Source: Trichuris trichiura
Lineage: Eukaryota > Nematoda > Enoplea > Trichinellida > Trichuridae
DNA length: 64,000 bases
Assembly: GCA_037903355.1 (NCBI GenBank)
Contig: JBAJFE010000038.1
Span: forward strand, 682,001-746,000
Reading direction: 5' to 3'
Both the position numbers and the translations under genes were made by a program. The notes under the pieces are model-generated. The model was not told the origin of the DNA. It did no database searches and was given only the letters and a program-made list of their open reading frames with translations. Shown here one piece after another: positions 1 through 12,799 of this stretch; the stretch's first letter is position 1; each line of letters opens with the position of its first letter.

Positions 1-333
1 CAGTTAGAACGGCGAGTCATGCAAATTTGACGTTAGTGGTTACGCTTACCCGTCTCGACCAGCTTGATAGTGAGCAAAAGCTATAACATCGCCTTAAAAG
101 GCCTTACAGAGATGATTCACGCAGTTTAAAACGTTTCTGCGCGACGCTACCGTGATCGCGTATTGATAGATTCTGAATTGCCATCAGCAGCCAGCAAGCG
201 TTGTCGCTGTCGTCGACAGATAGACATTTCAGTGCAAACACTCACAGCCCAGCTGTTGGTTTCATTCGCTCAGTAGAGGTCGTATACCAGATCTTCAGTC
301 CAGTTTCCTTCACTGATCTACGCTACATACAGC

Positions 334-1017
334 ATGCCGAACTGTCCAGCCTGCAACAAGCCGGTGTATTTCGGTTAGCTTTGACTTTTGGATTTGTTCA
401 GCACAAGACTAAATCGATTCCTATTTCAGCCGAGCGGAAAGTCTCCATGGGAAAAGACTGGCATTCCGCCTGTCTCCGCTGTGCCAACGAACCGTGCAAG
501 AAGGTCTTAGTTCCTGGCAGTCACTCGGAAGTGAGCATAAAAATTATTGCCTTTTAAAATCTCAGTCGCTCTTGCTGCTAATTGTTACCTCGGCAAAAGA
601 CATTCAAAAGCTTCCGATTTCACTTCACTATTCGAACGCGCTTTGTGAACATCTCGAGTCTCGCTTAAGAGGATTACTAGCATACAACAATACTTCATTT
701 TTTAAAAAGGGAAAGAAATCTAGTTTTTCTTTCACGCCAACGCTAGAACACGCTTTACCGCTTCCAAAACGTTCCTGCTTACGCATAACGGCACGAATCT
801 TTTTGTCTTACGCAATTGTCATTTTAAAAAAACTTAAACTTTCAGCATGATGGCCGACCGTACTGTAACATGTGTCATCGAGCATTATTTGGTCCGAAGG
901 GTGAGCGGAGAAAACAATATCTTCAAGGCATTTGTCTGTTTCATTCCTGCCCCTATTTTAGGCTATGGCCACGGCGGAACGGAAAGTCATACATTCCACA
1001 GTGGAAAGACCGGTTGA
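334..1017 (+). CDS. CRIP1: CRIP-type single LIM domain protein, complete, 4 exons
   Basis: Predicted 83-residue cysteine-rich intestinal protein-like LIM protein. Exons are 334-373, 430-530, 846-900 and 962-1017, all with GT/AG introns. Zinc ligands of one LIM domain are visible: C4 and C7, then H25, C28 and C31, C36, C54 and C57. The family hallmark FGPKG occurs at 62-66, followed by the Gly-rich YGHGG and ESHTF tail that ends CRIP proteins. C31 and C36 are separated by four residues instead of the two in vertebrate CRIP1; I recall the same spacing in some invertebrate relatives, so it may not be a defect. CRIP proteins are small zinc-binding adaptor proteins of cytosol and nucleus. Length matches the family (about 77-85). 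The 3' end faces the SEC24 gene with 285 bases between stop codons. Start chosen because MPNCPAC is the usual family start. Confidence 0.9.
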
Positions 1018-1302
1018 GTTCACTATTCGAATGAGCGGCATTAAGCGACGTGGTGACGGTGTTTTCCTCACTTCTTCCGATATCGCTTTTGCAAATTTAT
1101 GAAAGTGCTTATGTTTACTTTTCATGCATTAACCGATCAGAGAAAAAAGTAAACACCTGCGGCAAGAGGCAAATAGTTAACGAATTCCTGAACCAGCAAC
1201 GGAAAAAGAAACGGATGTCACCTATAGCGGCCGGTTTTTGCAGTCTTCCGTGGGCATAGTTCTGCAAGTACGGCAAAAAGAGCGCAGAATACGTTTCCAT
1301 CT

Positions 1303-4300
1303 TCAGGCTAGCAAATTTCGAATCTCTTTATGAATTAGACAGAGAAACTCGACATATGAAGGATGGCTATCAGCGCGGTCTTCAACTAGGAACTTCTTCA
1401 ACCATGATTCCATTCGGTCTTGTTGCTTGACGATAAAGAGCTGAAAGGGGTTAAACACCGTATTTTCCTGAAAAATTATGAGAACCCGATTTAACCTTCA
1501 GGCGTCGCTGCTTAGGTGCTTGTATCTCCTCAATCAAACAGCGCAAAGTTCGAGAGGTTGGATTGTCTTTCTCAGGCAGCTGATGCTACGGACGACGAAA
1601 TTACGCTTAACAAATACGGCGCTGCTAAATACCTTATCCGCACTGATCTGCGCGAAGCTGTTTACTCCAAATACGTCTTGAATCCACTGTGCTTGTACGT
1701 TCATTCCAACCCACAGGAAAAGTACAACACCGTTGTCTGCAATCAACGAATCTTGAGCAGTAATTCGGTTGGCTAACGTTATTTACCAAGAAGGTAGGCA
1801 TTATCTGAGAACAAGTTCTCGTAAAGACAACGAATTCCAGTGGCAGCCTCTCGAGACGATTCTAGATTAAGCTGAACAAGGCAAGTGATGCTTGCTTATA
1901 CGATGAAAAAGTAACCTAGCACTTACAACGGAAATGACGTGAGGGTAAAAGTAATTAACTGATTCCGAAACAGTCATTGAGGGAATTATATGCACAAGCC
2001 AAGCACGATCGTCGACGGTCAATTCAGAACCTTTGAAAAAACTTAGCATAAAAGTGCTTACAGTTTAAAAAACCTGTTACCGCCTGAAAAGCTGTCGCTT
2101 TTGAATATGCAATTGATGAACAAAGGGAGAAGCTTCATTGCCTCAGGCAGAACTAGCTGACCCAAGCTTGACGACGGAGAACATTTCTGACGGTAAGTGG
2201 CCAATGTCTGCGCTGATCTGGAGGTCAAATTATCTCGTACATCTTTTGGGCTTTTTTGCAGCTGCATGCGTTCCGCTGAAATCATAGTGCAAATTAAATT
2301 GGGTGTTGCCAAAAGCGGACACGATCGTTAAAGCATATACGCTTTCTTTGATACTTTTGCCAAAGAAAATGTACACATAGTTTCTTAGGACCGGTGACAA
2401 CTAGCTGATAGAATACGTCACCGAATTCTTAAGCAGGTAATCCGATAACGTAGTGAGGCCATAGTTTCGCAAATTCTTGCAAAAGTTCCTTACACTAGAG
2501 TCCTAGTAAGTCGGTCGTTACTTAGCGAAAGATAACGACTTTCCGCGGTCAAGAAAACAGAAAGTTACAGAATGTTTCCCTCTTCGGAGTTATGTATGTG
2601 TTCACGGCGACAACAACCTCTTAGAGTGCATAAAAATGCGATAAACATTGTAACGAACTGCAGGCTAAGACACTGCATGAATTGCAAGCCGTTCCTGTTG
2701 TGCACCACAGTGATGTCCCAACTCAGTCTGGCAAAGGCCAGGTATTACCTTGCTTGGCTTAGATTTTAAAAACTATTACGTAGGCTAACGAGGCAACCGG
2801 CTGTTGTAACCTAAATGGATAGAACACACTAGCAAACCTGACTTTCAATATTTTATTGGCCAGATTACGAGAGAGCGTATTGTTATTTCGACTCCTTAGC
2901 CAACAAGCAGCTGCAGCAATAAAGAATTATAATCTTTGACTACGAGCAGCTCTAAAAACTTCATTACCTAACATACTGACAGTTTTCTAAAAGCAAATGG
3001 AGAAGAACGATAGGAAGATACAAATTATGCCCATAGTTTAGAAATAGTCCAACGTCCCTACAAGTCTAGCCGTTGAACCATCAGCTAGTGCATACGCATG
3101 CCGCTGGTACGCGATAACAAGAATTACCTTTTCTATCAGTGTACTCTGAAATACCAAATTGAAGATTAGGGGAACCGTTTGTGGTTAATTCGTGTTCTTA
3201 CGCAGGTAATGTCACTTCGTAGACCCAGTAATGCAGGATCAAAATTGTCCAATTTGTTAAAAATGATATTTTAAGAGCAAATCAGCCGTCAAAGGGTAAT
3301 CGTGTTTGCTAACAACAAAATACTGCAACCTGCAACGCTTCTTCTAATTGCTTTACAGGAAAGATTACAATGACCACTCGACAAAGTAAAGGTGAAAACT
3401 TTTCAAAGACTAGAAACGACGATAACTATTCTATAAACGGAAAAACGACTATGTTACTTTCAATTCTTTAGATACAATAGCTTTAATGATCAAATCCCAT
3501 TAGATAATTTTAACGCCAAACAGTTTCTTGCAGTAAAGATGAACTCTCGACCACTCTAACAAAAGAAAGCTACCATTACCAGGTTATAACATCAGGAAAA
3601 CAAAGCTTTCTCCAACGGGCAAAACACATTTCAAAAGGCACCTTACACTAAACGCAGCAACGTTTCTTTCGATGCTAAATGCAGCTTACCTTAAAACCAA
3701 GTGATAAAACAAATGTATCGAAGTAAAATTTACCATTGAATTCCATGTTTGCATATGTAGCATTTGGTAACCGCCAAGTAAAGTTTTATGATCGACCCGT
3801 CATCAGTGGTCGAGAGAGCAATCGAAAGTTCCGGAACAAAGTCATCATCACGAACTGATCCCACCGTACAAAAACTTTATCATATAAATTCCATGTTTAA
3901 CCCAAAACGAAAAACATCGTTCAATTTTCCGCAGTTTCTAGCAACACAGGCAAGTTCGTTCTCCTGGTTGTGTCATGATTGCATTACACCCTCTGTAACA
4001 TGTTTCCCTTAACGATCCTTCTGACGACATGCTCCTTCAAAGCTAAGTTTTTTTGACGGAATTTCATGTTACGCAGAAATATGGCCCAAACGTTTTAAAA
4101 ACGCGGAACTTTTCGTCCAATAACAGATCACAGGGCTTCATTAACAAAATGGTCCCTTCTTCGGCTTGCGGTCATGGCAGATCGCCGCCGCTACATGTTC
4201 ACGTCTAGGTCGTAGTGTTGCTGACTTAATCGCCTATTTTTTCTTGAATAACAGTGATCCAGTTTCCTTCCCCAGGAAGCTGTTAGACAGCGAATAGTGT

Positions 4301-7300
4301 ACGCGGATAACTATCATAGCAAATAACTGAATGACTGGACAATGATAGAATGTCGACTCTTGCGAGCTTAAACCGCACATGCAGGTTTTCTTTGCAAAAT
4401 CAAGTACTTGATTAATCGCATAGACTATGTTTTAACTTAGACTAGCCCGCTGCTTATCGTGCTCAAAGTATAGTAGAAATTGGTTTGTTACGTCGCAAAA
4501 TTGACAGCATAGAAAACTTACTAAGTTATGTATGCTACACTGAAGTCTTTGCAGCGTGTTTTTCTTCGTTGATCGAAAAAAGTGACGGCTAACAAACAAT
4601 AGCCCAACTATTGGACGGAGCAACGTTTACATCTCTAAGCACTAAAGCTTATTAGCACTCTCTAAGTGAGGATAGCAAAATCTAGGAGAAATACTGCTGC
4701 AAAAAATCTTACTCGGAGACCTATTTTCACTGGCCACTAACCATTCGTTAGTTAGATTGGCGTTTCCTTTGAAGTTAGTGGTTAAAATAGATTTTTGAAA
4801 GAATGAAATTATGTCACTTAGAATGGAACACGCACTCATCCCTTCTCCTCACTTCGTTTTTCTTACGGTATAAGGTTAGGCGCTTAACTCACACAGGATT
4901 CACACCGTTTCCTACTCTGCAGCGCAACTTTAAATGATCAAGATACGTCAGGAAAAAAATATCTGGTTTAACGGAAAATTCATTCAAGGGAAAGTATAGT
5001 TATTAGTTATTAAAGTTATTAAAGAAAAGCTAACATTTCTTCAATTAAAAATTCAACAAATGAATTTTTAAAATGAACCTTTAAAACGAAGCACTCTCTT
5101 CAAGTTACATTTTGTATTTGAGAAAAGTAAGAAAGTTTGCGTACCTTGCTTCGATAGGATATTGATCATGGTGAACAAATCAGCTGAGCGATATAGAGCA
5201 GCGAAATCAGGCGCAGTCGCAAGGGACAAATTGTGAATACGTAAACGACGTTCTCCACTAACGCTTGTGAAAAGAACTGCCACTTGGAAGTAGGCGTTTC
5301 CGGGCTCCAATTTATCGTCGTGCTTGATCTCTATACTTATGCACTTGTCTGAATCTAAAGCGGCCATTTCGACATCGGTTGCATTATTCATGTAGAAGTT
5401 CCCAAAGAAGTCGGTGGGACGAAGACCTACATACAAAGGCAATTTGTCTGCGGTTTCTACACTCTTGCTCCTGAAAGAGTACCTTGACTAGCTCGAACTC
5501 GCATAATCGCGTCAAATATTATTGGCCTCTCCAAGTCGTGTTTCAGATCGGCAAGGAACCGGTCACCGTCAACTTCAGCCTGGGCGTAAATATCGAACTC
5601 AATTTTTCCTTTGAATAGAATTAAGCGGGAGCTACCTCAAAGAAAGGATATCTGTACACTTGGCCCCCAGTCAAGCTGCTCACTGAGCTGATGGTAGCAA
5701 CGTCCACATGTGAATTTGGAAATAAGAATACGTCCACGCAGCATCCCACGGATACACATTCTTCACCCAGTTTATCGTAGAAATCACCTTGCGGAGTAAG
5801 TATTGTCTGCAGCAGTGGAAATCATGGTGCTTCCACCAAACGATTGAAACCGCCTCACCTTCTCTTTATCCGTACCCAACAGCTTGCGGTCTTCCCGGCT
5901 TTTCAATTTACCAGGGGCTTCCAATGTTGGCAGCGAAGTGTGGAAGACGAACAACTTTCCTGCGCGGCCGTAGGCCTAAACTATCGTTGCCTTGACGATA
6001 CACTTTGCGCTTACTTTCATACTTTCAAAGTCTCGATGCCGGCTTGCAATACAGGGCCCAACACAACCTCAGTGACTTTATTCTCACTGAACATGGTCAA
6101 AATTTTCTCCGTCAGTCTGAGTTGAAGAAGCAACAAGATGAGACAAACGAAATCATAGAATTTCCCATACTGCTCAATGATCGCACCCGCTTCGGAAGGC
6201 CGAACAAAGAGATTTTTGCCCATTGGGACGAACATTTCTTGGACGTCGTTGACGACCAGCATTTTAGGCGTTTCGCTACCCTTCTAAATCAGCGCAGCTC
6301 AATCGAAAGGAGAAAACAGAAATTGTCAAAAGCTTACCTTCAGCTCGTAAAAATGAACTGAGTGGTCATATGTAACGAAAGCAACTTCTATGGCCGATTC
6401 TTTGCCGTGCTCCGTCGGAAGATTGTGCAGCAAAAATTTGATGTTATTACAGAATTTGTTAACAAGGCCGCTGCGGACCGCGTTGTAGGAAACGTCAAGC
6501 ATAAAGATGAATACCGGCGGTTGTGGCCAAATCCCATCCTGGATAAGTTTACCCAATTTTATAAAAATTTAGACGTTTCGAAAAATACTTTGCAGTATTC
6601 CTTTGTAGCAACGTATTCATAGGAGCCAAGATGGAGCTCGGGACGTTCCATCGCGTCAATTCGCCGACCGGTATGGTCGAGGTGAGAAAAGTATTGCTCA
6701 GGTACTGCACAGAGAGTATAATACGAAAATGAAGTTAACTCAGAAGATTGTACCTTCGGTTGACACTGAGCAGAAGGGACATCGAAAGCGACGGCCACCA
6801 TCGAAAAACGTCATGAATGGGCACATATACGCCTTGCATCGATGGCAACGAACTGGTCCTAATTCGCCCATGTTTACAACTGGCAAAGGACGCTAAAAGA
6901 AAACATATACTCTAGGGTATAAGCCATCGTTTCGACATGTATTTATATTTGCAATACCTCTTCAGCTGACAGGTTAGCCATGGGCGTTATTGAAAGCCCA
7001 AAGGGTAATGCACTCTGCTTCAGGAAATCATTGGAAATTGGCGCGTTGTAAAGAGTAGCTCTCACAAATTTTGGATTGCAATTACCTGCAGCACAGGAAA
7101 CGGAATCTGGAAACTTGGACTTGCGATTATTCAAAAAGTAACCTTGGTCCTCGGCAAAAAATTCCGTAGTACAAAGAGGCGGTTGTTCGGCGTGGTCAAA
7201 GCCTGTTTGAAAAAGACCACCGCGAGCCTTTCGATCATCTTCGACCACTTGAATCTGTGCATTTATCAGTAATAAGCTCTCGCTAAGTGACCACAGAAAT

Positions 7301-9397
7301 AGGTTACCAAGCTGGGCATCATATTGGGATCCAAACGCTTTTGACCAGCACCAACACCACCTGACATGCTGTCCATTGGAGGTGCCGGAGGACCCATTGG
7401 AGAGGGAAAGGCTGGAGGAAATGCGCTCTACATAACATTACTAATGTGGCTACAGAAGTCAAACAGATACAATTCTTACTCCAGCACCTACGGAAGAAGG
7501 GGGAGGTTTCGGCACACCTGGAGGCGCATAGAGTCCAGCACCACCCGGTGGCAGGGACGGCTATGTTAACAAATCACAGATATACGACTGCATACAAAAA
7601 AAACCTCTTACTGGTGCAGAAACCGTTGGTGGAGCTGCATATTGAGAGTTATATGGTCCTTGCGGATAACTACCATCGTTCTGCTTAAACTGTGCTATTC
7701 CTACAGCAGACGGATCGTGCGGCGGTCTTGCCAACGTTGCCGTCGGTTGGTTGACAGCTGGCATCTGTGATATGGACGGCGGCGGTTGCTAAAACATCAA
7801 ACTTCGAATAAACATACGTAAAACGATTAGTTTTATATTTATAGGTCAACACAGGTGTAACAATAACTATCAATACTGGGGTATAACTACTGCCGGTAGC
7901 GTCGAGATAAGTAAAAAACACCCTGCAGTTGCACGTAAGTCAGCCCTACAAACAGTTCATCCAAGATTAACTATTCAAATCTGATTACCAGAGGATGCCA
8001 GCGCAAGCTATGCAATCATTCATCAGAAATGCAAACTTACTAAAGTAGGAGCAGCCTGGTTTTTTTACCCTGGCGGGATATGGAATATTATTAGCAAAAA
8101 GCCAAAATTTAAAAGGTCTGATAGACCATGATTGCAAATACTTTAACACTGATAAGTAAAAACCATACGGGGAACCCTGAAGCAGCGACGTGCTAACATA
8201 CCAATGGCACAGAAGCAGCCTGGTCACCCAAAAATAAGACAGCGCCATCATGCACACGGCTGTTGCTACCCTCTAAGAATTCGGTTGCGACCTGTACCGC
8301 ACACTGATGTGCTTAGAAAATACTTTGAATCACAACAAGAAATGTATACAGTTAATACACGCTTCAAAAGCTAAAAATGGAAAGAGAAAACAGCGCTACG
8401 CACCAAAACCGAAGGCATGTTGGCACTTCCCTGAGGCACCGAATAAAGTGTTTGCACTGATGGACTTTGTTCATGACTGATAAGGGGAGGTATTGCACCA
8501 GGTGCTGCAACGTTTGGAGACACACTGACTTCTGCCCTTCTCCCTATATCAGGTATCATCGCTCCTGGCAACCCAATTCCCCTTTGAGGCAACTGACTGA
8601 CCAGCGGACTGTTCGACCTGTTTCCGTCAGGGAACGCAGTAGCTGTGGCTACGCTAGTAAACTGAGACACTGGCTGAAATGAAGGCATACACTTGTGCTG
8701 CAGTATGTCTAACCTTTCTCTTACTGCTTGAATCGCGCCTAACTGATAGGAAGCAGGATCCTGTGTCACTGGATTAATACCAGGGGGATTAGCAAGTGCC
8801 GGAAAGTTGTAGGCTGAATTCATTTCTTTTGGCACCTGTGAGTATGCCGAATATGCAGGAGCCTAAAAAGCGAATTGATGAAATAAAGAAACAGCACGTC
8901 AACGAACCATGTAAGGCGCAGTAGACGTATTCAAGGAATATGGTTGATTGTCGTATCTATAACCGTCAGGGCCCAAATTCATTTTCTAAAATGCTTATTC
9001 TTATTAGACGCTTTTACACAATTTACACACAACTAACCTGGACGTGGCCTGCAATCTGATGCATCTGCAGATCAGGTGTGAAATTTCGCTCGCCAGCCGC
9101 TACATTCGGAAAGGGATACATTTGCGGAAGGGGCTGAAGTTAAAGAAGCAAATAACTGCTGCGGGTTTAAAGGGAATATACAACGATCTTTGCAACTGCA
9201 CAGCCCTTTTAATGAAAAATAACATTTCCTTGCAGAACTCGGGTAAAAGCATCGTACAACACAACGCATTCTACTTGTACGCTTGAAGAAATTACACTCA
9301 CTCTTCCGCTGTCTGGTAGTCCATTTTGCGCGGGCTGCTGGACGTGCCCTGGAAATGGAGGTAGCTGGGAAGCAATGTTTTCGCGAGGAACTTCCAT
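1303..9397 (-). CDS. SEC24: SEC24 (C/D class), COPII coat cargo-binding subunit, complete, 24 exons
   Basis: Inner COPII coat subunit that pairs with SEC23 and selects cargo at ER exit sites. Exons in coding order: 9302-9397, 9038-9133, 8908-8985, 8404-8862, 7612-7788, 7480-7560, 7308-7427, 7143-7254, 6958-7085, 6754-6892, 6589-6704, 6338-6538, 6171-6283, 6023-6116, 5859-5975, 5636-5806, 5483-5579, 5145-5426, 2081-2275, 1927-2030, 1787-1871, 1633-1736, 1496-1579, 1303-1440. They sum to 3387 nt, giving 1128 residues in one frame. Order: Pro/Gln-rich N terminus (1-370), zinc finger with C465, C468, C487, C490 in VRCHRC...FRCPFC, vWA-like trunk (about 530-770), beta-sandwich with FDAIMRVR and RRLRIHNL, helical region, gelsolin-like end with LFLWVG, and C-terminal FLVEDR. 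The [12 protein letters not shown] motif and roughly 1100-residue length favour the SEC24C/D class. An in-frame TGA lies upstream of the ATG. An extra small exon in 7789-8403 cannot be excluded. Confidence 0.93.
2276..5144 (-). other. 2.9-kb intron of SEC24
   Basis: This intron separates the beta-sandwich-coding exon (5145-5426) from the helical-region exon (2081-2275) of SEC24. The donor reads GTACGC and the acceptor TTTCAG on the minus strand, and the frame is kept across the junction (SKQ joined to AERMQ). It is A+T-rich. I see no coding exon, tRNA or clear repeat in it. All other SEC24 introns are under about 650 bases, so this one is exceptional and could hold regulatory sequence or an unrecognised insertion. 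Confidence 0.8.
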
Positions 9398-12300
9398 CGT
9401 TGAAAGATTTGGTCAGCCTAAATGAATTAAAACGCCAGAATGAAGCAATTTGCAAGAAATCTAACTTAGTAGTCACGACTATGACACTAAAAATCTAAAG
9501 CCAACTTTAAACTACGAAGAAACCAAATCAGCAATGCCAGTAATGCCAAGCTCCTAACAGCAAACGTGGTCTTACCCAGAAATTACTGTATTAGTTTGCG
9601 ATTGATAGGTTTTTTGAAATACCTATCGACATATAATGCATTTCAGTCTGTGTGTATGCATATATAGACTAGCTAGGCAGTGCTAAGCGCAAACATTTTA
9701 ACACAAATTTAATTGAACGAAATACTTTTTTTGTTATTCAAGCACTTAGAAATAGGTTATGCGATTGAGATGAGCAGTAAGGTTTGCGGTGGTGCTTGCA
9801 TTCATTTTGTAAGTTAGCAATCATTTTGCTACTTCGTACAGTTTACAATAGACTCAACAATTGAAGTGAGGGCATAAAAGTTTGCTAATTCTTTCTTAAC
9901 TAACTGTCTGAGAGGACTCTGCGAAATGAAAACAAGTCTTAGCAATGGTTGAACGTGTATTCAAGCATGAACAAGCATTGCTTCAACGTTGGCATGTTAT
10001 TAATTACCCTTGATCTATGCAAAAAAAAATTGCAATTTATGATTTACATTTAACTATGAAAATCTATTTTGATTCAACAAACCACTGCCATTCAAAAGAA
10101 TTCAAATTTTCAAAATCCATGCAGATAAGACCGGAAAAGTGTCTTTTAAACTGATTTCGCAGTCTGCATAGGCAATACGTCCAGGCCATCTTTTAACGCA
10201 CAAGTTGAGAAACATCCAGCGCATTGCAACCTGCGGGTAGGCTTAGTGTTCTCGTTCATGCTAATGATTCCACATCAACTTACGAGCGTAAGTTTTAATT
10301 ACAGACTGATACGCTCGGGAAGTACAAGAATATTCTGATGTTTTCACGTGACGCCTCGGTGCGTTCCCAGCAGAAGCACGGGATAGTATTAAGGGTGATG
10401 AGCCTATCAGTTATGCCTTTTATTCCTCAAAGCCAAAGCCAAGCCGTTATAGCAACTCAGGCCAACGGAATAACCGACCTACAAAGTTGAAATGTTCTCG
10501 CTCTGTAACAAAGGATCACATTCAAGGGTGAATGCTAGTCAAAAGTCATTGATCTGCAGCGGCGGCTCTAGTAGCTTTTTTGAAATCAACGCTTGCTTGG
10601 GGGAGTTTGATTTTGAACTGGTGAAAATATGAGTTACACTGGTCAGCCATCTTTGTCCGATTAAACACTGGCAGCACACAAAGTTCGTTGCTGCAGTAGA
10701 TTTCATGTGCATGCCATACTTCTCGTCGTGATGAAATTTTGGCGGATGGCACGCTGTGGTAGAGATCTGCTGCACGCTTTCAGCACCACTTTCGCTCATG
10801 TCTGTTGCTGCAGCGCAACTCTTTTTTCTTCGTCAGATTTTTTGATCTGCTGGCCAACGTTCTCGTATTTCTTGAAGCAATTCATGTGCTATCTGAAAGT
10901 TTAAAAAGAATGCCGCACTACTAAGCTGCTTTTACAGTGCTACGGCTTCGCCGAATTGCTGAAGTGAATCAATTTATCTTTTTCGTTTATTCAGAAACGA
11001 CTAAGTACTCGTTCAGACGTGTGCGTAGCAAGCAATAAGCGACTGGTTTCACTATCTGCATGGTTTACTCACTTACGGTTTCCATCTGATCAAAAGAAAA
11101 AATTACAATATTTGACCAATCTGATGTCATCATGGGAGTAGCCCCTGCTGCTACAGAAACATATTTTCAAAAAACATTACTAGTAAACTTTGCAGCTACT
11201 ATGTCATTTTTCAATGTAACCCCAGTTTAGTGCACACAGCTTAGTCGACAGATTCAAGATGGCCATTGAAAACCATTGAAAAAGTTCCTTCGCTAAAGTG
11301 TGCCATTTCATTTCGTAACACCGCTGCTGCGGCAGCTGCTTTGTTAATATGATCGCAAACCAAGAGTGCGAAGTTTTCACTACAGCAACTTAATGTTCGC
11401 TGAAACTAACGGAGTAGCACTACTGTGGCTTTACAAAAGCAGCTTTTGTGCATTATTAGTAGGGCAAGCTTTTTAATTTACTTTCGAGTCTCATTTGTTT
11501 GCAATTGTTTCTTCTTACCTATAGTGGCGTGCTCCGTGGTTAAAGCGCAGCTGCTGCACCAACGGATCACGGTTTTTCTTGGTTTAAGGTTTGAAAATTC
11601 GCCGTCGCCACTGTTCAGAGAGACAAGTGTTTTGCTCTTAAAGAGAGTAAAAGGTTTCGGAAGTGGAACAGTACTGATCTGTTACAAAGCACTTCAGCTG
11701 CACTAAACGTAATGTCCGCAATACATTACGTTTAGTATTGCTGAGGACGGGTCACGCACGGCCGGAAAAGCTTCGGACGTTAAAAGTCTTCTGTATAACG
11801 GGACATATTCCGTAAAAAGAAAGAATTTAATCAAACATGTTTTCAATTAATTCAAGACAACAGTAATACGAGTTCAAGGAATAATAAGGCAATTTGAGAA
11901 TTGCAAAATAGTTTTGCTGCTACTGAGGTTTTATAATCAACCCGTATTTGCACAAGGAAAGTCCTGTATGAAAGGTCGACAGGAAGTTTCTGGGCAAAAT
12001 GGTACGTCTGTGAAATAGGTTAAAAAGTTTTCTCAACTAACATCGTAAAAGTCTGAGTGCTGGTAAAGGGTGAAGCCCTCGTAACTAATGTGGATCCTAG
12101 AGGGCGATGGAAGCCAAAAGGACGACGGGGAAAGGGTGATGAAGGATAAGTGCGAGCTGGTGTTAATGACAAAACTACGCGCGTTCAGGTGTTTAATGAT
12201 CCGTCATTACGACGGTTCAAGCTGACTCAGGGACTTTCGTCCACTCATAACCTGATGACGAATACCGAAATATTTGAAAGCTATCTATCACTCCGAAATT

Positions 12301-12797
12301 AAACTTTTCAGAATATAATGGAAAGCTATGTTACAAAAATGAAGCAAGAGCCACTGACTTATTAGTGCAATGAAACATCGATTGTTCTGATCAGCCGGGA
12401 CGCGAAAGTTTGTAAACTTCAGAATAGAATCCTAAAAACCTTACAACGTGGAGTTGATTGTTTTCAGAATGTTACACAGCGACTTTTCCGAAAGGTAGTG
12501 CTTTCTTGAATAAGTAAGTTCCCAGTTAGACTCCCTGAGAACTGCCACAGTTGTCTTCCCTCCACTATTGCAAGTTTTGGTAAATCACTTGCTTTACTTT
12601 CATCCTCATTTGTCAAGTTCTCTTATTTTCCACCTGAACATGTAATATTAAAGCTATGAAACATTTTCTGCTGCTAAATATGTCACCAAAGAAGCAGAAT
12701 ATCTTACATTTGTAAATACATTAAACCCTGAAGTAATAGTGGATTTGGGTGAATCAGCTCGTTCTTGGGTGAAGGGCATGAATTGGCACTCAATAAC
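9398..12797. other. Intergenic, upstream of SEC24; no gene recognised
   Basis: Upstream flank of SEC24 on the minus strand. A splice-acceptor-like CATTTAG ends 20 bases before the SEC24 ATG, so the 5' end may be joined to a leader or an upstream noncoding exon (inference). Small ORFs occur, for example 10539-10799 on the minus strand and 11425-11706 on the plus strand, but none matches a family I know and none forms a convincing splice chain. A short perfect hairpin lies at 11703-11735. Nothing else stands out. Confidence 0.6.
11703..11735. repeat. Perfect 13-bp inverted repeat with 7-base loop
   Basis: CTAAACGTAATGT is followed by seven bases and then its exact reverse complement ACATTACGTTTAG. 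The element is isolated in A+T-rich intergenic DNA with no coding gene next to it. It is shorter than a miRNA precursor stem. Its function, if any, is unknown. Confidence 0.75.
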
Positions 12798-12799
12798 TA

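Noticed and set aside
7985..8270. Possible extra SEC24 exon on the minus strand (reading [12 protein letters not shown])
   Set aside because: Splice phases do not fit the neighbouring exons, and joining 8404 directly to 7788 keeps the frame and family-like Pro-rich sequence.
8371..8403. Extension of the large SEC24 N-terminal exon past the PSVL codons
   Set aside because: The frame stays open a little further, but a good donor (GTGCGT) lies at the PSVL point and the residues beyond it look intronic.
10539..10904. Small minus-strand gene around MSESGAESVQQ and MNCFKKYENV
   Set aside because: Two short open frames overlap in different frames with no consistent splice solution or recognisable family.
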